64,000 bases of DNA, taken from NCBI GenBank assembly GCA_029531795.1, contig JAPEIS010000006.1, positions 1-64,000 on the forward strand, given 5' to 3'. The notes beneath the pieces were generated by a model. It saw nothing but the letters and a program-made list of their open reading frames with translations, was not told the DNA's origin and ran no database searches. Shown here in pieces: positions 48,453 to 59,664 of this stretch. The position numbers and the translations under genes were made by a program. This stretch comes from Sclerotinia nivalis (lineage: Eukaryota; Ascomycota; Leotiomycetes; Helotiales; Sclerotiniaceae). Positions within the stretch are counted from its first letter, which is position 1. Each line of letters opens with the position of its first letter.

Positions 48453-49756
48453 TTTTCTGAATGATTAAAAGTAGTTTTTAAATACAATTCAATGTTTTAT
48501 TTATAGATAAATGATTAAACAAAACGAATCAATTCAATTTTAGAATAATATTTGTATGTATTTATAAACTTTTATTAGGATGATTGAATAAAATAATTAT
48601 TATTGGTAGAATTTGTTTCAAATAATTTGGTTTCTGAAACAATAGGTTGTTTTATTGTTTTTTGCGAATTACAATTTTAATTTATAATTAAATATAGAAT
48701 TTAGTAAATTCTACTTTTCAGATATAATAATAATTCAAAAACGTGAATTCTTCAAAAGAAATAAAACAATTGATAAAATGGAATATATTCTAGATTAATT
48801 CAAAGTATTTGTAAAACAATCTATTGTAATCTACAAGGAATATACAAATCAGAATAGATCAGATTCGTTATAATATATAAAAGAACAAAAAGTATATATA
48901 AATATGAAAAACATAAAGATATTTTGTAAAGCAAAAAAGTTTAACAATAAATAGATTGGATTATACAAAATAATAAAGGTTTATCTGTATATTTATTTGA
49001 TCGAGTTATTAGAAAATATACGAATTTTCTTAGTATTCTATCATTCGTTATTAAGACCAGTATATTCAAAACCTTATTTCTCAAAACAAACTTTAATTAA
49101 CGAATCGGAATCGAAAACTACAAAAGATAAAATCCTCGAAAGAGAAAATGGAAAAGAAAAATCAATTCAGAAATAGATATTTAAAAATATATTTGATAAT
49201 TATAATGAAAATAGCTATCATTATCAAATCAAATAAAAATACTATATATCAATCTAATAATCAGTATCAGATCTAAAAGACAATGAGAAAACCTTGATCG
49301 ATTATTATCGTTTATACCCCAAAAAACCTAGACCATTATTATAGATTTTGGATCATTTAAATGTTGTAATATTGTTATCAGTTTCAACTTTTACAAAGAC
49401 TTTATGATGATCAACAAAAAAGAAAATACAATTTGTTTAAACAGGAAAATAGTATTTCAAATTTTAAAACGATTTTAAAATTTGAAAGATGATCTTACAA
49501 TTCAGGAATTTGAAGCGTTTGGATAAGATTTTGCTTGAATGATTGTTTTTCAAAAAGGTTTTATTAATAATTTGAAGACAAATTAAACTTTAAAGAAAGG
49601 AGTATTATTATGAATTCGTAATACATTTCTAGTTAATCTATATGACTGTCTAAGACATTCATCTCTTATATAATCGGTGCTCTTTCTAACACTTTTTTCC
49701 TTTTTCGTAGAATATTATCATATCTTAAAGCACCCTACCACCACCGTGATAATATT

Positions 49757-50619
49757 ATTATTTACAATATCGAATCTGAAAAAATCTTTATACTATTTAT
49801 ATCGATATAATTTGCAGGGAATAAAATAAAGATATTATATATGATTAAAGTTTTTCGTTATTTCAAATTAGAGTTTCGTTTTAGATAGAATCCCGATATT
49901 ATTCAGAAGTTTTTTAAAACTATATTTACAAATATAATTAATACTAAAATCCAATTGTATAAATTAAAGAGTTTAGAAGAAACTTTGAAGATCGAAAGAA
50001 AGAAAAGGATTTGTTTTAAATGTTTAAACTTTGTAGAAAAGAAGAGTAAGAGTACTTTTTTATATTTCTTTTTGTAAATTGAAAGAGTTAGAGTTTATTA
50101 ATCAATTAAAGTATTAATTATTGAATAGGAAAAGAAAGCTAAGAAGCAAGAGAAAGTTGAAAAGGAATGAAGGGATAGGATGATTAAAAAGAAGATAATA
50201 TAAAGAAAGATTGATTATCAAATTGTATATAATATCAAGGAAAAAATAAAAAGAACTTGGAAATCATTAATACCTTTTATTAAAAGAGTTCAAATGATTT
50301 CAAAACATTTTTATATTATAAATTTAGTATTTAAGGAAGCTATAAAAGATTATAATATTATAAAGGTTGATAAATCAATAATGAAAGGAAAAGAGGGATA
50401 TTATATTCAAAAACCGGGCGATATATCAAGATTTCGTCGAAATTGATAAAGTAAAGGTTTTTTGATTCTATTAGATAATACTATATCTTTTCATATATCA
50501 AAAGAAATTGTAGCTTTATATTTTATAAATTATAATTAATATCGAATTTTGAAGTGATCGTAGTTGTGATATGGGGGGCGTGCAAGATGTGGGGTCGTGC
50601 ACGATATAGGGATATCCGT
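49757..50619 (+). pseudogene. Pogo-like transposase C-terminal part and right inverted repeat
   Basis: Resumes the transposon after Gypsy-3. It is the RIP-mutated counterpart of 35200-36106, with the Lys/Glu-rich C-terminal stretch and the 41-base inverted repeat at 50579-50619 followed by TA. No frame longer than about 40 codons survives. Confidence 0.8.
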
Positions 50620-50621
50620 TA

Positions 50622-51702
50622 CCCCGATACTATGGTAATTTATTTGGCCCACACATTTTTAATAGGAGCCACCGCCTTTCTGGATCAGCGGTTCATTTCT
50701 AGTCCTTTGTTTACTAGTTGACAGGCTCTTTATTCTTTGGTCATACTCAGGTCTAGACTAGTTACAAGTCCAAACATTCAGCGGTATTGGATCATTACTA
50801 GATGTCGGTTGCTTGGATGAAGACGGGCATCTAACCAAATGCTTACCTACCTGAGCGGATGCTCTAGAGAAGAGAGAGATCTTCCCTATGTGTCAGGTTT
50901 GGCAAAGAACATATGATGATTCGCGGCAAAAATATGCTCTTCATTCCCTTGTCTGTAGGGTCTGGATGATTGCACTTGTTCTCAGCAATCGCAACCAAAC
51001 TACGCTTCCATCTATCTCGCACGTGGAATCGGTTGCGAGAGGCATGACAACTATATTGAGAGTACTTGGGCCTCGGGACTTGGTATTTGCTCACTGACTG
51101 ATGCTTGCATTTGGTGACACCCAAGAAATACAAGAATTACTACCCCATCAATAAATGTCGCCTCCAACCATTGGCGGGTGCATGAGCAGCCCAGACCCGT
51201 CCCTTATTTAGTAAAGTGAATAGGCACTCGCAAAAAGTTTAACTATGGCCTCATAATCTTGAAATGAATGGAGGAATTAGTTGTTACTAACACTTTGGTG
51301 TAATCTATAGAGTAAGAAATAGAACTGAGTTTCGGGGTTTTAAATAGCATTTTATTTGCGTCCAGAGATGGGGAGAAGGGTTAGTACAGGAGATGGAAAG
51401 GATATGCATTATTAAAGGGTTTGCGCAGATATTTCTCTAGATTCTTTTGTCATTCGTTTAAGGTTTGGCAAACGGGTTGTTTTAGCTCTATAGGGTACAA
51501 CAGTTACCTTTTTCAAAAGACTTACAACTTCTAGCGTGTTGTAATTGATAACAATTTCTCAAATTTTATTAGATGATGCTGATACACTAAAACTTTCAAA
51601 TAGATAATCAAAATTCGACTTGATCAAAACTTTAACCACAGTATTCGATCATTCAGTCTCTAAATCATTATATAATCTACAAAAGGAAAATTACACTTTT
51701 GG
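50622..51702. other. Unique DNA between two transposons, no gene recognised
   Basis: Moderate-GC sequence without RIP-type shift. Short opposite frames at 50864-51133 and 50888-51097 are mutually overlapping and have no recognisable motif. I see no repeats or RNA genes. Confidence 0.5.
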
Positions 51703-51704
51703 TA

Positions 51705-53556
51705 ACGTGGTTTATCATCATGTGGGCCATATCATCATGTGGGCCACTTTTACCTCAATTCGTACATTCAAATTCATATTATTCAACAACCACTAAATCA
51801 ATTGATTGAAACTATTAAGAATCTAATAATCTAGGATCTATTACATTGATTTGACAAGTTCTTAAATTATGACCTGGCTTTCCACATTTACTACAGCATC
51901 TACTAGAAGATGCTTCCCCATTAGAATTCCCCCCATTTTGACGCTCGTCGTGTTGAATCTGAATATCAACCTTTTGCTGAGATAATATATCTTCAGCTTC
52001 TTGTCCAGTAAGTACTCCTCCATTACGTAGTTGAATCTTTTTAGCGCGTCGACGTTTGCTTAATACCTCATTTGCCCTTCGAAGCATACGATTCTCTGCA
52101 TTTAAAAGTGTATTCTCATAAGCTAATCTTTCTGTATCCTTAGCTAGAGCTAATACAATCTCAAATATAGGTGTAAGGGAGTTTGATTGATGACGAACCA
52201 TTCGAGATTTTACTAAAGTTGATTGTGAAAGAGCTTCAGTTGAGTTGTGAGGTGTTTGAGAGATCCAATAGTTTAAATCGATGGATGGAGGGGTAGGCAT
52301 ACAAATTCGAATATCTAGTTTTGAGAGTATAGCTTGAGGATCGAATGGTATTAGACCTGTTCCTCGAAAGCCAGCTTTCATATTCTGAGCTGTAATTGAT
52401 TGTTGATATACAGCTTTGAAAGCTATAAAGAATTCAACCTTCGAGATATAGTTGATATGAGTCTTGATAAATCCTTCAATTTGATAACTATATGCCTGTT
52501 TCAATACACCAAAACATCCAATATCAAGTAATTGGATTAAGTAATTTGAATACAGTAGTAACTTTACCGTTATTATATTATTTGACTTACAATATGACTG
52601 AAAAGATATCGATTCATGACTTTCATACCCATCTAGTACTAGCATTCGATATTTGCCTTTTGTTCGATGAATTGTATACTTATCGAAGTGCTTTAACCAT
52701 TCTAACCCTGTCTCATTATTCGTCCATTCATTAGAAATAGGTTTAATAACCCAATCTGCAGGAAAACCGCTTTCCGTATACCAATTAGAAAGATGATATT
52801 ATCCTTGCACCACTAAAAATAGTGATATAATTTCCCCTTCCCCATTACCATATATAATCGCTATAACCCACTCTCTATTGCCTAATTGTATTGCCTTGCT
52901 TCTGTCATTTCGTTCAACACTAGTTACAATCATTCCGGAGCATATTATACCCATCATGAAGCCGGTTTCGTCGAAGTTGTAGAAATCGTAATCCAGAATA
53001 CTATATTTCGCTTGTATATTCGATACCAATCGAAATCACTCTTCAATAAGCTTAGGATCTTCGCAGAGAGTTCTTTGAAAGTCATAAACACAACTAAAAC
53101 GCGTCTTTAATATTATATAACGCTTTACGAATCGATGAACCCAGAGCTTTCCAATTTTCTTCGCACCTCTTGATTCGAGAATATAATTCGCCATATCTTC
53201 CACACCCTTAAGTTTAGATGGAAACCCTCTGTTATCCATATCAAGTATATATTGAATAATCACTTCCTCTTCCAATTCTGTAATCTTATGGGTTTTGTGT
53301 CGATATTCTACACGAGAGGTAAAACCGTCCATTCTGTGCTGAATCGTTGTACGCGGGATATTATACAGTTTAGCAGCCTTCCGAATGCTTAGTTTTTTGT
53401 CTTTTTGAATAGCTTCGATAGCTAGAAAGATTCGTGCTTCTTTATTATTCGTTTCCATCATAGATTGTTGATAAATCGCGTGTTGAAGTGAAGAGGTAAT
53501 AATTGAGGTAAAAGTGGCCCACATGATGATATGGCCCACATGATGATAAACCACGT
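51705..53556 (-). mobile_element. Pogo/Fot1-like DNA transposon, complete, 1,852 bases
   Basis: Perfect 56-base inverted repeats (51705-51760 and 53501-53556) begin ACGTGGTTTATCATCATG and are flanked by TA on both sides. Inside each, ATCATCATGTGGGCCA occurs twice. One transposase frame fills the element on the minus strand. Identical ends and only two nonsense codons point to a recent arrival. Excision would restore a single TA. Confidence 0.95.
51815..53461 (-). pseudogene. Pogo/Fot1-like DDD transposase with C-terminal zinc knuckle, two in-frame stops
   Basis: The 548-residue frame starts at the ATG at 53461, outside the inverted repeat. Order: psq-type helix-turn-helix (about residues 8-45, KLSIRKAAKLYNIPRTTIQHR), a CENP-B/Tc5-type DNA-binding domain (about 65-125) and the catalytic core. 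Candidate catalytic residues are Asp164 (NFDETG), Asp277 (LVLDGYESH) and Asp313 (LLDIGCFG), giving DD35D spacing. The C-terminus is basic and coiled, ending in a zinc knuckle (CSKCGKPGHNLRTC). Stops at 53036-53038 (TGA, probable Trp) and 52799-52801 (TAA, probable Gln) are transitions. No frameshift is present. Confidence 0.9.
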
Positions 53557-53580
53557 TATAGAATTCTGTTTGGAGCTAAA

Positions 53581-53670
53581 CTAACCACCCGCATTTGTCA
53601 GATTCGCTGATAAATCATCCCACGTTAGCTGACCACCAGTATTTGTCATACTCGCTGATAAATCATTAGT
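53581..53670. repeat. Two-unit ~45-base tandem repeat
   Basis: ACCACC...ATTTGTCA...TCGCTGATAAATCAT occurs twice in succession with a few substitutions, just outside the right end of the transposon. The rest of 53670-53740 is unique. Confidence 0.65.
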
Positions 53671-53740
53671 TCGTATCCACATTTCATGGCTCACAGAGGC
53701 CAGTGCCCCAACTGAATACTCAAGTCAAACACCCCCTAGT

Positions 53741-54141
53741 TGTTACGCCGCTACAATCCTCAATCACTAGGAAATGGTCAAGGGACTTATAGAAAGACAT
53801 AATGATTTCTGCTAAGGGTCAAACAGAAGCTTAGCAAAGTGATGATATAAATAATCGTATTGTATAATAATTAAATAATAATTCTTGAATACGAAATTCT
53901 ATATAAAAGGAATCCATTCTAATTATATAGATCTTCATTTCTAAAAGTATTAAAAATTTAGAAATTCCTTATACTTCTAAAGCATTTGAAGCTTTTCAAA
54001 TCCTAATACTCTATTATATAATTTAATAATAACAATGTTTATATATATTCGATCTTTGAAGAATTCTAATCCTATACTAAATTGAAGAAATTTAATTATA
54101 GATATATATAATCGATTAGTATAAAATCTATAATTGTAATA
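53741..54141 (-). repeat. Gypsy-4 left LTR (3' LTR by pol orientation)
   Basis: About 401 bases, homologous over the whole length to 55026-55427 and, inverted, to 55540-55968. It ends in GTAATA where the other copy has CATAACA. Confidence 0.8.
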
Positions 54142-54495
54142 CTATCCCTTTTCTAATTTAATACTTATTCTAAATTTATAAAACGGGATTGTATTCTGAA
54201 AGAAAAAATATAAAATTCTTTTTCTTCATTATATCTATCTTCAAAATTATCAAATCCTTATCTTCATTTCGAAAACGTTTCGAATAGATTTCTCTAATTT
54301 AGATTATCAATAATTGTAGAATTGAAATATCTCTTTGTTCTAATTGTTATAATGAAAAACTTTGTTGTATTAAAGATATCAATAATCTTTGATACTTTTA
54401 TTGTTCCGAATATATATTCCTTGCAATACCGAATTTCCTTTGGAAAAGGATTGAGATTAGGAAATACTTCGTATTTCTGATTAGATTTCGTTGGA

Positions 54496-54861
54496 TCATT
54501 TTATCAAATATTTGATTATATTTCTAATATATTTGTAATCTAATATAATTTCGATATTATATTTAACATTTAGATTAATAGATTCGATTATTATTTCTGA
54601 TACTTTCGATACTCCTGATAATACTAATTCGAATAGGGATATATAGAATACTAAATGAATATTCATAATATTTGATAGTTTCAATCTGAAATTGATAGAT
54701 TCTATTACTTTATCGATTTCGAATAATCTCAGTTTTTTGTAGTCTAGTTTATCGCTCGATCTTTGTATTTGAATATTTCTTCGAATTAAATAAACTTTAT
54801 TCCTTTCTTTAAATATAGATCCTATACTATATAATTTATTATAATATACAATTATTCTCAA
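54496..54861 (-). pseudogene. Gypsy-4 integrase C-terminal/chromodomain fragment
   Basis: A 121-codon clean frame contains FKERNKVYLIRRNIQIQRSS, then DKLDYKKLRLFEI and IESINFRLKL, then MNIHLVFYISLFE and ILDYKYIRNIIKYLIK. This is the GPY/F-like integrase tail (HPVFHVSLL-type motif) leading into a chromodomain. A stop follows where a Trp is expected in the chromodomain. Confidence 0.82.
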
Positions 54862-55025
54862 AACTATAAACTACAAACCCAACGAAAGCTGTTTGTATAG
54901 TTCTTTGATTTCAGATATATCTTTTATAACTTTATCAATATTTGTTATTTATGAAAATAATGATCGATAAACTATTGGAGTATATTTATAATTAGTATAT
55001 ATTGATATTATTTTTGTTGTTTTCG

Positions 55026-55427
55026 TGTTACGCCGCTATAATCCTAAATCATTAGGAAGTGATTAAGGGATTTATAAAAAGACCGTAATAATTTCTACTA
55101 AAAGTCAAATAAAGTCTTGGCAAAGTGATAATATAAATGATCGTATTATATGATAATTAAATAATAATTCTTGAGTATAAAGCTCTATATAAAAGGAATC
55201 CATTCTAATTATATAGATTTTCGTTTCTGAGAGCATTAGAAGTCTAGAAATCCCTTATACTTCTGAAGTATTTAGAACCCTTCAGATCTTAATGCTTCAT
55301 TATATAATTTAATAATAACAATACTTATATATATTCGATCTCTAAAGGATCTTAATCCTATACTAAATTGAAGAAATCTGATCATAGGTGTACATAGTCG
55401 GTTAGTATAAGATCCGTGATCATAACA
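55026..55427 (-). repeat. Gypsy-4 right LTR (5' LTR by pol orientation)
   Basis: About 402 bases, TGTTACGCCGCT...GATCATAACA. It is less mutated than the left LTR at several CpA and CpG sites. Confidence 0.8.
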
Positions 55428-55539
55428 ATAGTTTCCGATTAATACCTCATTCCGATCATCATTTTATACCGAAAACCACGATTTTTATTTTATTTTCTAT
55501 ACAAAAATTATCTCAAATTTATTTCACCAACTTTCTATA

Positions 55540-55968
55540 TGTCACGGGGAACCACGTGATATCTAATCACATGATTAATGATCAACGATTACAATACGCT
55601 CTCTTTCTTATTAGCCTTTACTGATAGGCCCTTCTAGGATTAAGATCCTTCTAAAATCAATTATATATAGACATTATTATTATTAGATCATATAATAGAG
55701 TTCTTGGATCTGAAAAGCTCTATATACTCCAGAAGCAAAAAGAGTTCCAAAACTCTCAAAGCTTTTAAGAGAACGAAGATCTATATAATAAAGAAGGATT
55801 CCTTATATAGAGTTTTATATTCAAGAACTATTATTTAATTATCATACAATACAATCATTTATATTCTCACTTTGTCAAACCCCTGTTTGACCCTTAATAG
55901 AAACCACCATGGCCTTTCTATAGCCCCTTAATCACTTCCTAGTGGTTGAGAATTGTAGCAGCGTAACA
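55540..55968 (+). repeat. Solo LTR of the Gypsy-4 family, inverted relative to Gypsy-4
   Basis: 429 bases from TGTCACGGGG to GCGTAACA, the reverse complement of the Gypsy-4 LTR with moderate divergence. It is flanked by a perfect five-base duplication CTATA (55535-55539 and 55969-55973), so it is a separate insertion reduced to one LTR by recombination. Confidence 0.85.
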
Positions 55969-55973
55969 CTATA

Positions 55974-56516
55974 TTCAAAATTTTATTTAATTATATTTAT
56001 AAATAAAAAAGTTTAAAAATACAAAAACTCGTGATTTTTAATATAATAAACTACTATACTAAAACTAAATACGCGCGTTTCTAATCAATCAAATTTATCA
56101 AATAAATAAAAATATATCGAATTTTAAAGTTTTTTTAATTGGGTAATAAAAATATTATATAATTTATCGAAATTTAATTAAATTTCTTTTTTTCTTGATG
56201 AAATAGTTTCAAAGTTATTCATTTTATAGTCTTGAGTATATTTGATTTGAGTATTATTATATATTTATAATAGGCTGATGATTAAATATAATTATATAAT
56301 TACAAATCGCCAGTTCCTATCAACTTCAGCACGGACTTCCGTGCGCCACAAGATACTGGCATGGTATGGTCACAACTTCATGGTATCGTCACAACTTCAT
56401 GGTACATCGTGATTTGTAACCGAAAAGTCTAATTTTCGGGTCATATGTATATAAATAATATGGTGAACCTTCATGAAAGATCAGAACCAACAGAAGATAA
56501 GCAATATACCGAAACA
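55974..56516. other. AT-rich spacer, then a short hairpin-ended segment before the dehydrogenase gene
   Basis: Up to about 56295 the DNA is nearly pure A/T. TTACAAATCGC near 56300 and GTGATTTGTAA near 56409 form imperfect inverted ends around 115 bases of GC-richer sequence, which holds two copies of TCACAACTTCATGGTA. It could be a tiny foldback element or promoter DNA of the next gene. Confidence 0.4.
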
Positions 56517-57589
56517 ATGGCAGTAACACAACAACAATCCTTAGTGATGCAAGAGGCGGGGAAGCCAGTTGTGAAAATCACCAGACCTATCCCTACACCC
56601 AAGGAAAACGAGGTGCTTATAAAGATCACATCTGCTGGAAGTATGCTTCTTCTTTATCCAGAAATTAAAACAGGGCTAACAGAGGTTCAGTAAATCCACA
56701 TGATGCCAAATCTCGAGACAGGAATCTCTTCAATCTCCCTCTCCCTATTACCCTATGCAACGATGTTGCCGGCGTAATCACTGCCAAAGGTGATAAGGTC
56801 TCTGGCTTCGAGCTCAACGATCATGTATTCGGATACCCAGGATTCGCGATAGATTCCCAAGCATCCCAACAATATGCTGTTTTGGAGGTTGGATGTTTCG
56901 CCAAAGTGCCATCCAATATCACGGATGATCAAGCAGCATCACTTCCAGTAAATCTATTCGCTTCTGCCCTTTCATTCTGGTCCGACAAATTATTAGGATT
57001 TCCTGCTCCATGGACAGACAACAAGAGCTCAGATGCTTCATCTGAGGCTGTAGTGATTCTCGGTGGGGGAAGTAGCTGTGGGAAGTTCGCTGTTCAACTT
57101 GCAAAGATCAGCGGGATTGGGAAGATTGTTGTGATATCGTCGAAATCAAACATCGATGAATTAAAATTATACGGCGCAACTCATGTTATCGATCGTCATG
57201 GTACAGATGCAGAGATCAGGGCCCTTGTCCAAGAGGCTGTTGGTGACGAGTTAAGCTATGTTTATGACCCTATCAATGCGGATCATTCATTTGCCGTTTC
57301 TTTGCTGTCTGGGAACAAGAGAGGAAAGGTAGTGACACTTTTGTTCCCCAACAGCGCTCCGGGGAATTATGAAATTGTTCATACGCATGGGATACCTCAA
57401 TTACATAAAGAGTTCTCTGCGAAATTTTTCAAGCAGTTGCCAGGTTGGCTAGAGTCTGGCAAAATCAAGCCACTGGGCTTCAAACTTCTGGAAAGTGGCT
57501 TGGATGAAGAAGCATTCAATAAATTGTTGGATGACCATCTAGATGGGAAGAACCCTGGAAAATGGCATTTCCACCCCAATGACATATAA
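56517..57589 (+). CDS. Medium-chain dehydrogenase/enoyl-reductase-like oxidoreductase, intact
   Basis: Exon 1 (56517-56640) and exon 2 (56691-57589) are joined over a 50-base intron with donor GTATGC, branch-like GCTAAC and acceptor CAG, giving 340 residues. The N-terminal GroES-like fold shows ENEVLIKITSAGINPHDAK and NDVAGVITAKGDKVSGFELNDHVFGY. The nucleotide-binding fold has VVILGGGSSCGKFAVQLAK (about residues 162-180), and SSKSNIDELKLYGATHVIDR follows. The structural and catalytic zinc Cys/His residues of classical alcohol dehydrogenases are not apparent, so a zinc-independent NAD(P)H quinone reductase or trans-acting enoyl reductase is likelier. Such proteins occur in fungal secondary-metabolite clusters. 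Upstream in-frame ATGs (56445, 56460) would add 24 or 19 residues. I chose 56517 because MDR similarity starts just after it. Confidence 0.85.
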
Positions 57590-58017
57590 AGGATGTTTTA
57601 AGTTATTGATGGAGGAACTTGGGGCATTTCTTTCATGATTTCATAATTATTATATGGTAAATAGCTTGAATAACAATTTTTGGTTTTTCGATATTTTGTT
57701 TAATATTAATTGGCAATCAGGGTACAACATTTTTCTTTTTAAGTATCATATAAATTACTAAAACCTAAACTACCCCATATTTTGAATACCCCAACCCGGC
57801 ATACAACCACGCAACAATAACTCCCGAACCCCATCCCCCGATGTTCCCCCCACACATCATTCATGTTTCTCCGTTACCCATCCATCCCTATGAACTCCAT
57901 CCTTCGTAATTAAGATTCCTATGCGGTATACCATCAATCCCACTTGCTAAAGTGATGTACAAGAACAAAAGAGAGGTTTCCATTTTGAAATATATAACCA
58001 GGAAATATCTCGAAATT
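57590..58017. other. Intergenic spacer between convergent genes
   Basis: 3' flanks of the dehydrogenase gene and the transporter pseudogene. A pyrimidine-rich, GC-richer patch lies at 57775-57905. No gene, repeat or RNA is recognised. Confidence 0.6.
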
Positions 58018-59664
58018 TAGAATTTTTGATGGAAAGCACTTCCAACAACTTTACTCCTCAATCTCTTTCCAAAGATATAAAATTCATCGTAACAAGAGCT
58101 TGTGGCGCCACTCTATCGTGACAAGCCATATCATATGTAAAACATACTGCTAGTGGCAATTGCAACTGCGAATGTCTAAACTCCCAAGAATGCAATTGTG
58201 ATATAAATTAGCGCCGCAGCTGCAACATAATATTCAAAATCAATATATGCGACGGTTTACAGAGAAGCAGCAACAAACATGAGCACGGGACGGAATTCAG
58301 GTTCGTAAACTCCATTGTTGTGGCGTGTCATCCGTTTTACGACGAAATCCGCGCAATATCTTGAAACTAATGTAACGACAAACCCGACACCAACGAGGCG
58401 AGGAGTGGCGAGTCTGGTGGTGGAACTTGAGAGACTGTATTGAAGTGCACTGAAAATGGTATCTTGAAGTAAAGCAATGAGTGTTGAACCGGCCGCGTAA
58501 AATTAATAAGTAAAGGCGCTGGATACAACCGCGGGAAAAGTAACAAGAGGGATTAGCTTGGCTGTAAGTGCCAAAAACCCAGCCCACGAGGTACATGCAT
58601 CGAAAGATTTCTTCATATCTGGAAGGACAACTTCATAGACTCGGCCTTCAGTTTTTTCGACGATGAGTGGGATGGGAGGATCAGTTAAAAAAAATGTAGG
58701 GTGTTTCGGGTACGAAGAAATACATGGCGGTAAACATAACGGCATAGATGCAAGCGCAGATGCCGAGGGTAAATTTGAATCCTAAGGACTAGATAATGAA
58801 GTTCGTGATGAGTGACTGAAGACAATCAGTATTGGAAGTGGTGTATCTGTGCTATCATGAAAGATTGAACATCCCTAAATTTAACGCAGTTCATAACAAA
58901 TTCCATATATCTCAACATCTTGCCCTTTTCATGAACAAAGAAAATTTCGGAATCTGTGGCACTGACGTCTGTCTGAAGCGGAGAAGCACAAAGTCCTTGA
59001 ACAGCTTGCATTATGGAAAGTGACATGAGGCTATCGGAGTAATAACCCCAAATGTTGTTTATTGATAGATCAATTGTAGATATAATAAACCACTGGACGT
59101 TTTCCCATGCAGCGACAGCTGCGGCAGTGAAGAATGTACCAGAACCAGTTGTAAGTTGCATAACTCCGATAATGTTGAAGGAGACTTGATCGGTGCTGAC
59201 ACCGAAAGCTGTTGCTACATCTACGGAACATGTGGTGACCATTGGGCCTAGGCTGCGAGGTTATATTAGATCAAAATGAATGTACATAGATGAGGTATCA
59301 AACATACGACACAATTACACCAGTAGTAAAGGCTTACATAAAAAGTACGGCCATCTTTACAGCAGTAGACCTAATGCCGCTGTTGGTGGAAAGACTTTCT
59401 GGTATAGAATATCCATTCATACCAGTTGAGAAGATCATTGAGGCTTTCAGAAGGTTGAGGATTGAGGACAATTTCATTCCTCTTCTTTGGCCCGACATAA
59501 TCCCAGCTCTCTCCCTTCGTTATTACATTTTCAGTATTCGATAGATCTATCAAAGGTTCGATAAATTCACACGAACCACCAGCTGCAGCAGTATTCTCGC
59601 CAAGATTGGCTGTCCCAGGAGTATTTGGATACCTTTGATCCTGAAGAACGCCCCATCTGACCAT
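58018..59664 (-). pseudogene. MFS transporter pseudogene (fungal multidrug/DHA type)
   Basis: The N-terminus from ATG 59664 reads MVRWGVLQDQRYPNTPGT and then VLNPQPSESLNDLLNW, the conserved pre-TM1 segment of a large fungal MFS group. A frame change follows. Near 59.3 kb AFTTGVIVS precedes a plausible intron (GTATGT to GCAG). SLGPMVTTCSVDVATAFGVSTDQVS, the TM1-2 region, then reads clearly (59242-58826), with IWGYYSDSLMSLSIMQAVQG. The central loop and later helices appear at 58745-58503 (SAFTY) and continue with stops to KRLRSKVVGSAFHQKF near 58020. Frameshifts, stops at Gln positions and a missing segment near the end make a functional transporter impossible. Proton-coupled export of small molecules would have been its role. 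Confidence 0.82.

Larger units (their letters stand above)
42875..49751 (+). mobile_element. Gypsy-3: RIP-degraded Ty3/Gypsy element nested in the pogo-like transposon
   Basis: Two 146-base LTRs (42875-43020 and 49606-49751) are flanked by the perfect duplication ATATT (42870-42874 and 49752-49756). The 5' LTR begins TGTCACGGGTTCG, and the 3' LTR begins TATTATGAATTCG, the same text after four transitions. Gag lies at about 43.1-44.7 kb with an Asp-Pro-Asp-Ser repeat near 43.18 kb. The protease piece is at 44988-45209 and RT at 46794-47042. RNase H follows at about 47.25-47.6 kb, integrase near 48.0-48.8 kb and a chromodomain-like end near 49.2-49.3 kb. Stops are very dense. A purine tract (AAAGAAAGGAG) precedes the 3' LTR. 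Confidence 0.88.
41564..50619 (+). mobile_element. Pogo-like Tc1/mariner transposon, split by nested Gypsy-3
   Basis: Inverted repeats of 41 bases bound the element (41564-41604 and 50579-50619). They start ACCGATATCCCTATATCG on the left and the mirror image on the right, and each is flanked by TA (41562-41563, 50620-50621), the Tc1/mariner target duplication. Coding pieces are the N-terminal DNA-binding region at 41674-41880, a DDE core around 42.40-42.75 kb and the C-terminal region at 49.76-50.45 kb. Removing Gypsy-3 leaves an element of about 2.2 kb, normal for this superfamily. The copy is heavily RIP-mutated. Confidence 0.85.
53741..55427 (-). mobile_element. Gypsy-4: internally deleted Ty3/Gypsy element
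   Basis: Two direct LTRs of about 401 and 402 bases (53741-54141 and 55026-55427, TGTTACGCCGCT to ATCATAACA) enclose only about 880 bases. The flanks CTAGT and ATAGT agree at four of five bases. The single readable coding piece is a pol C-terminus on the minus strand, so the element points left and has lost gag, protease, RT and most of integrase. RIP-type mutation is heavy. Confidence 0.8.

Noticed and set aside
57397..57585. Minus-strand frame opposite the end of the dehydrogenase gene
   Set aside because: Overlaps the intact oxidoreductase exon 2 fully and has no motif or start context of its own.
58297..58596. 99-codon minus frame rich in Arg/His/Cys
   Set aside because: It is the transporter pseudogene read in the wrong frame. 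The neighbouring frame shows transporter helices.
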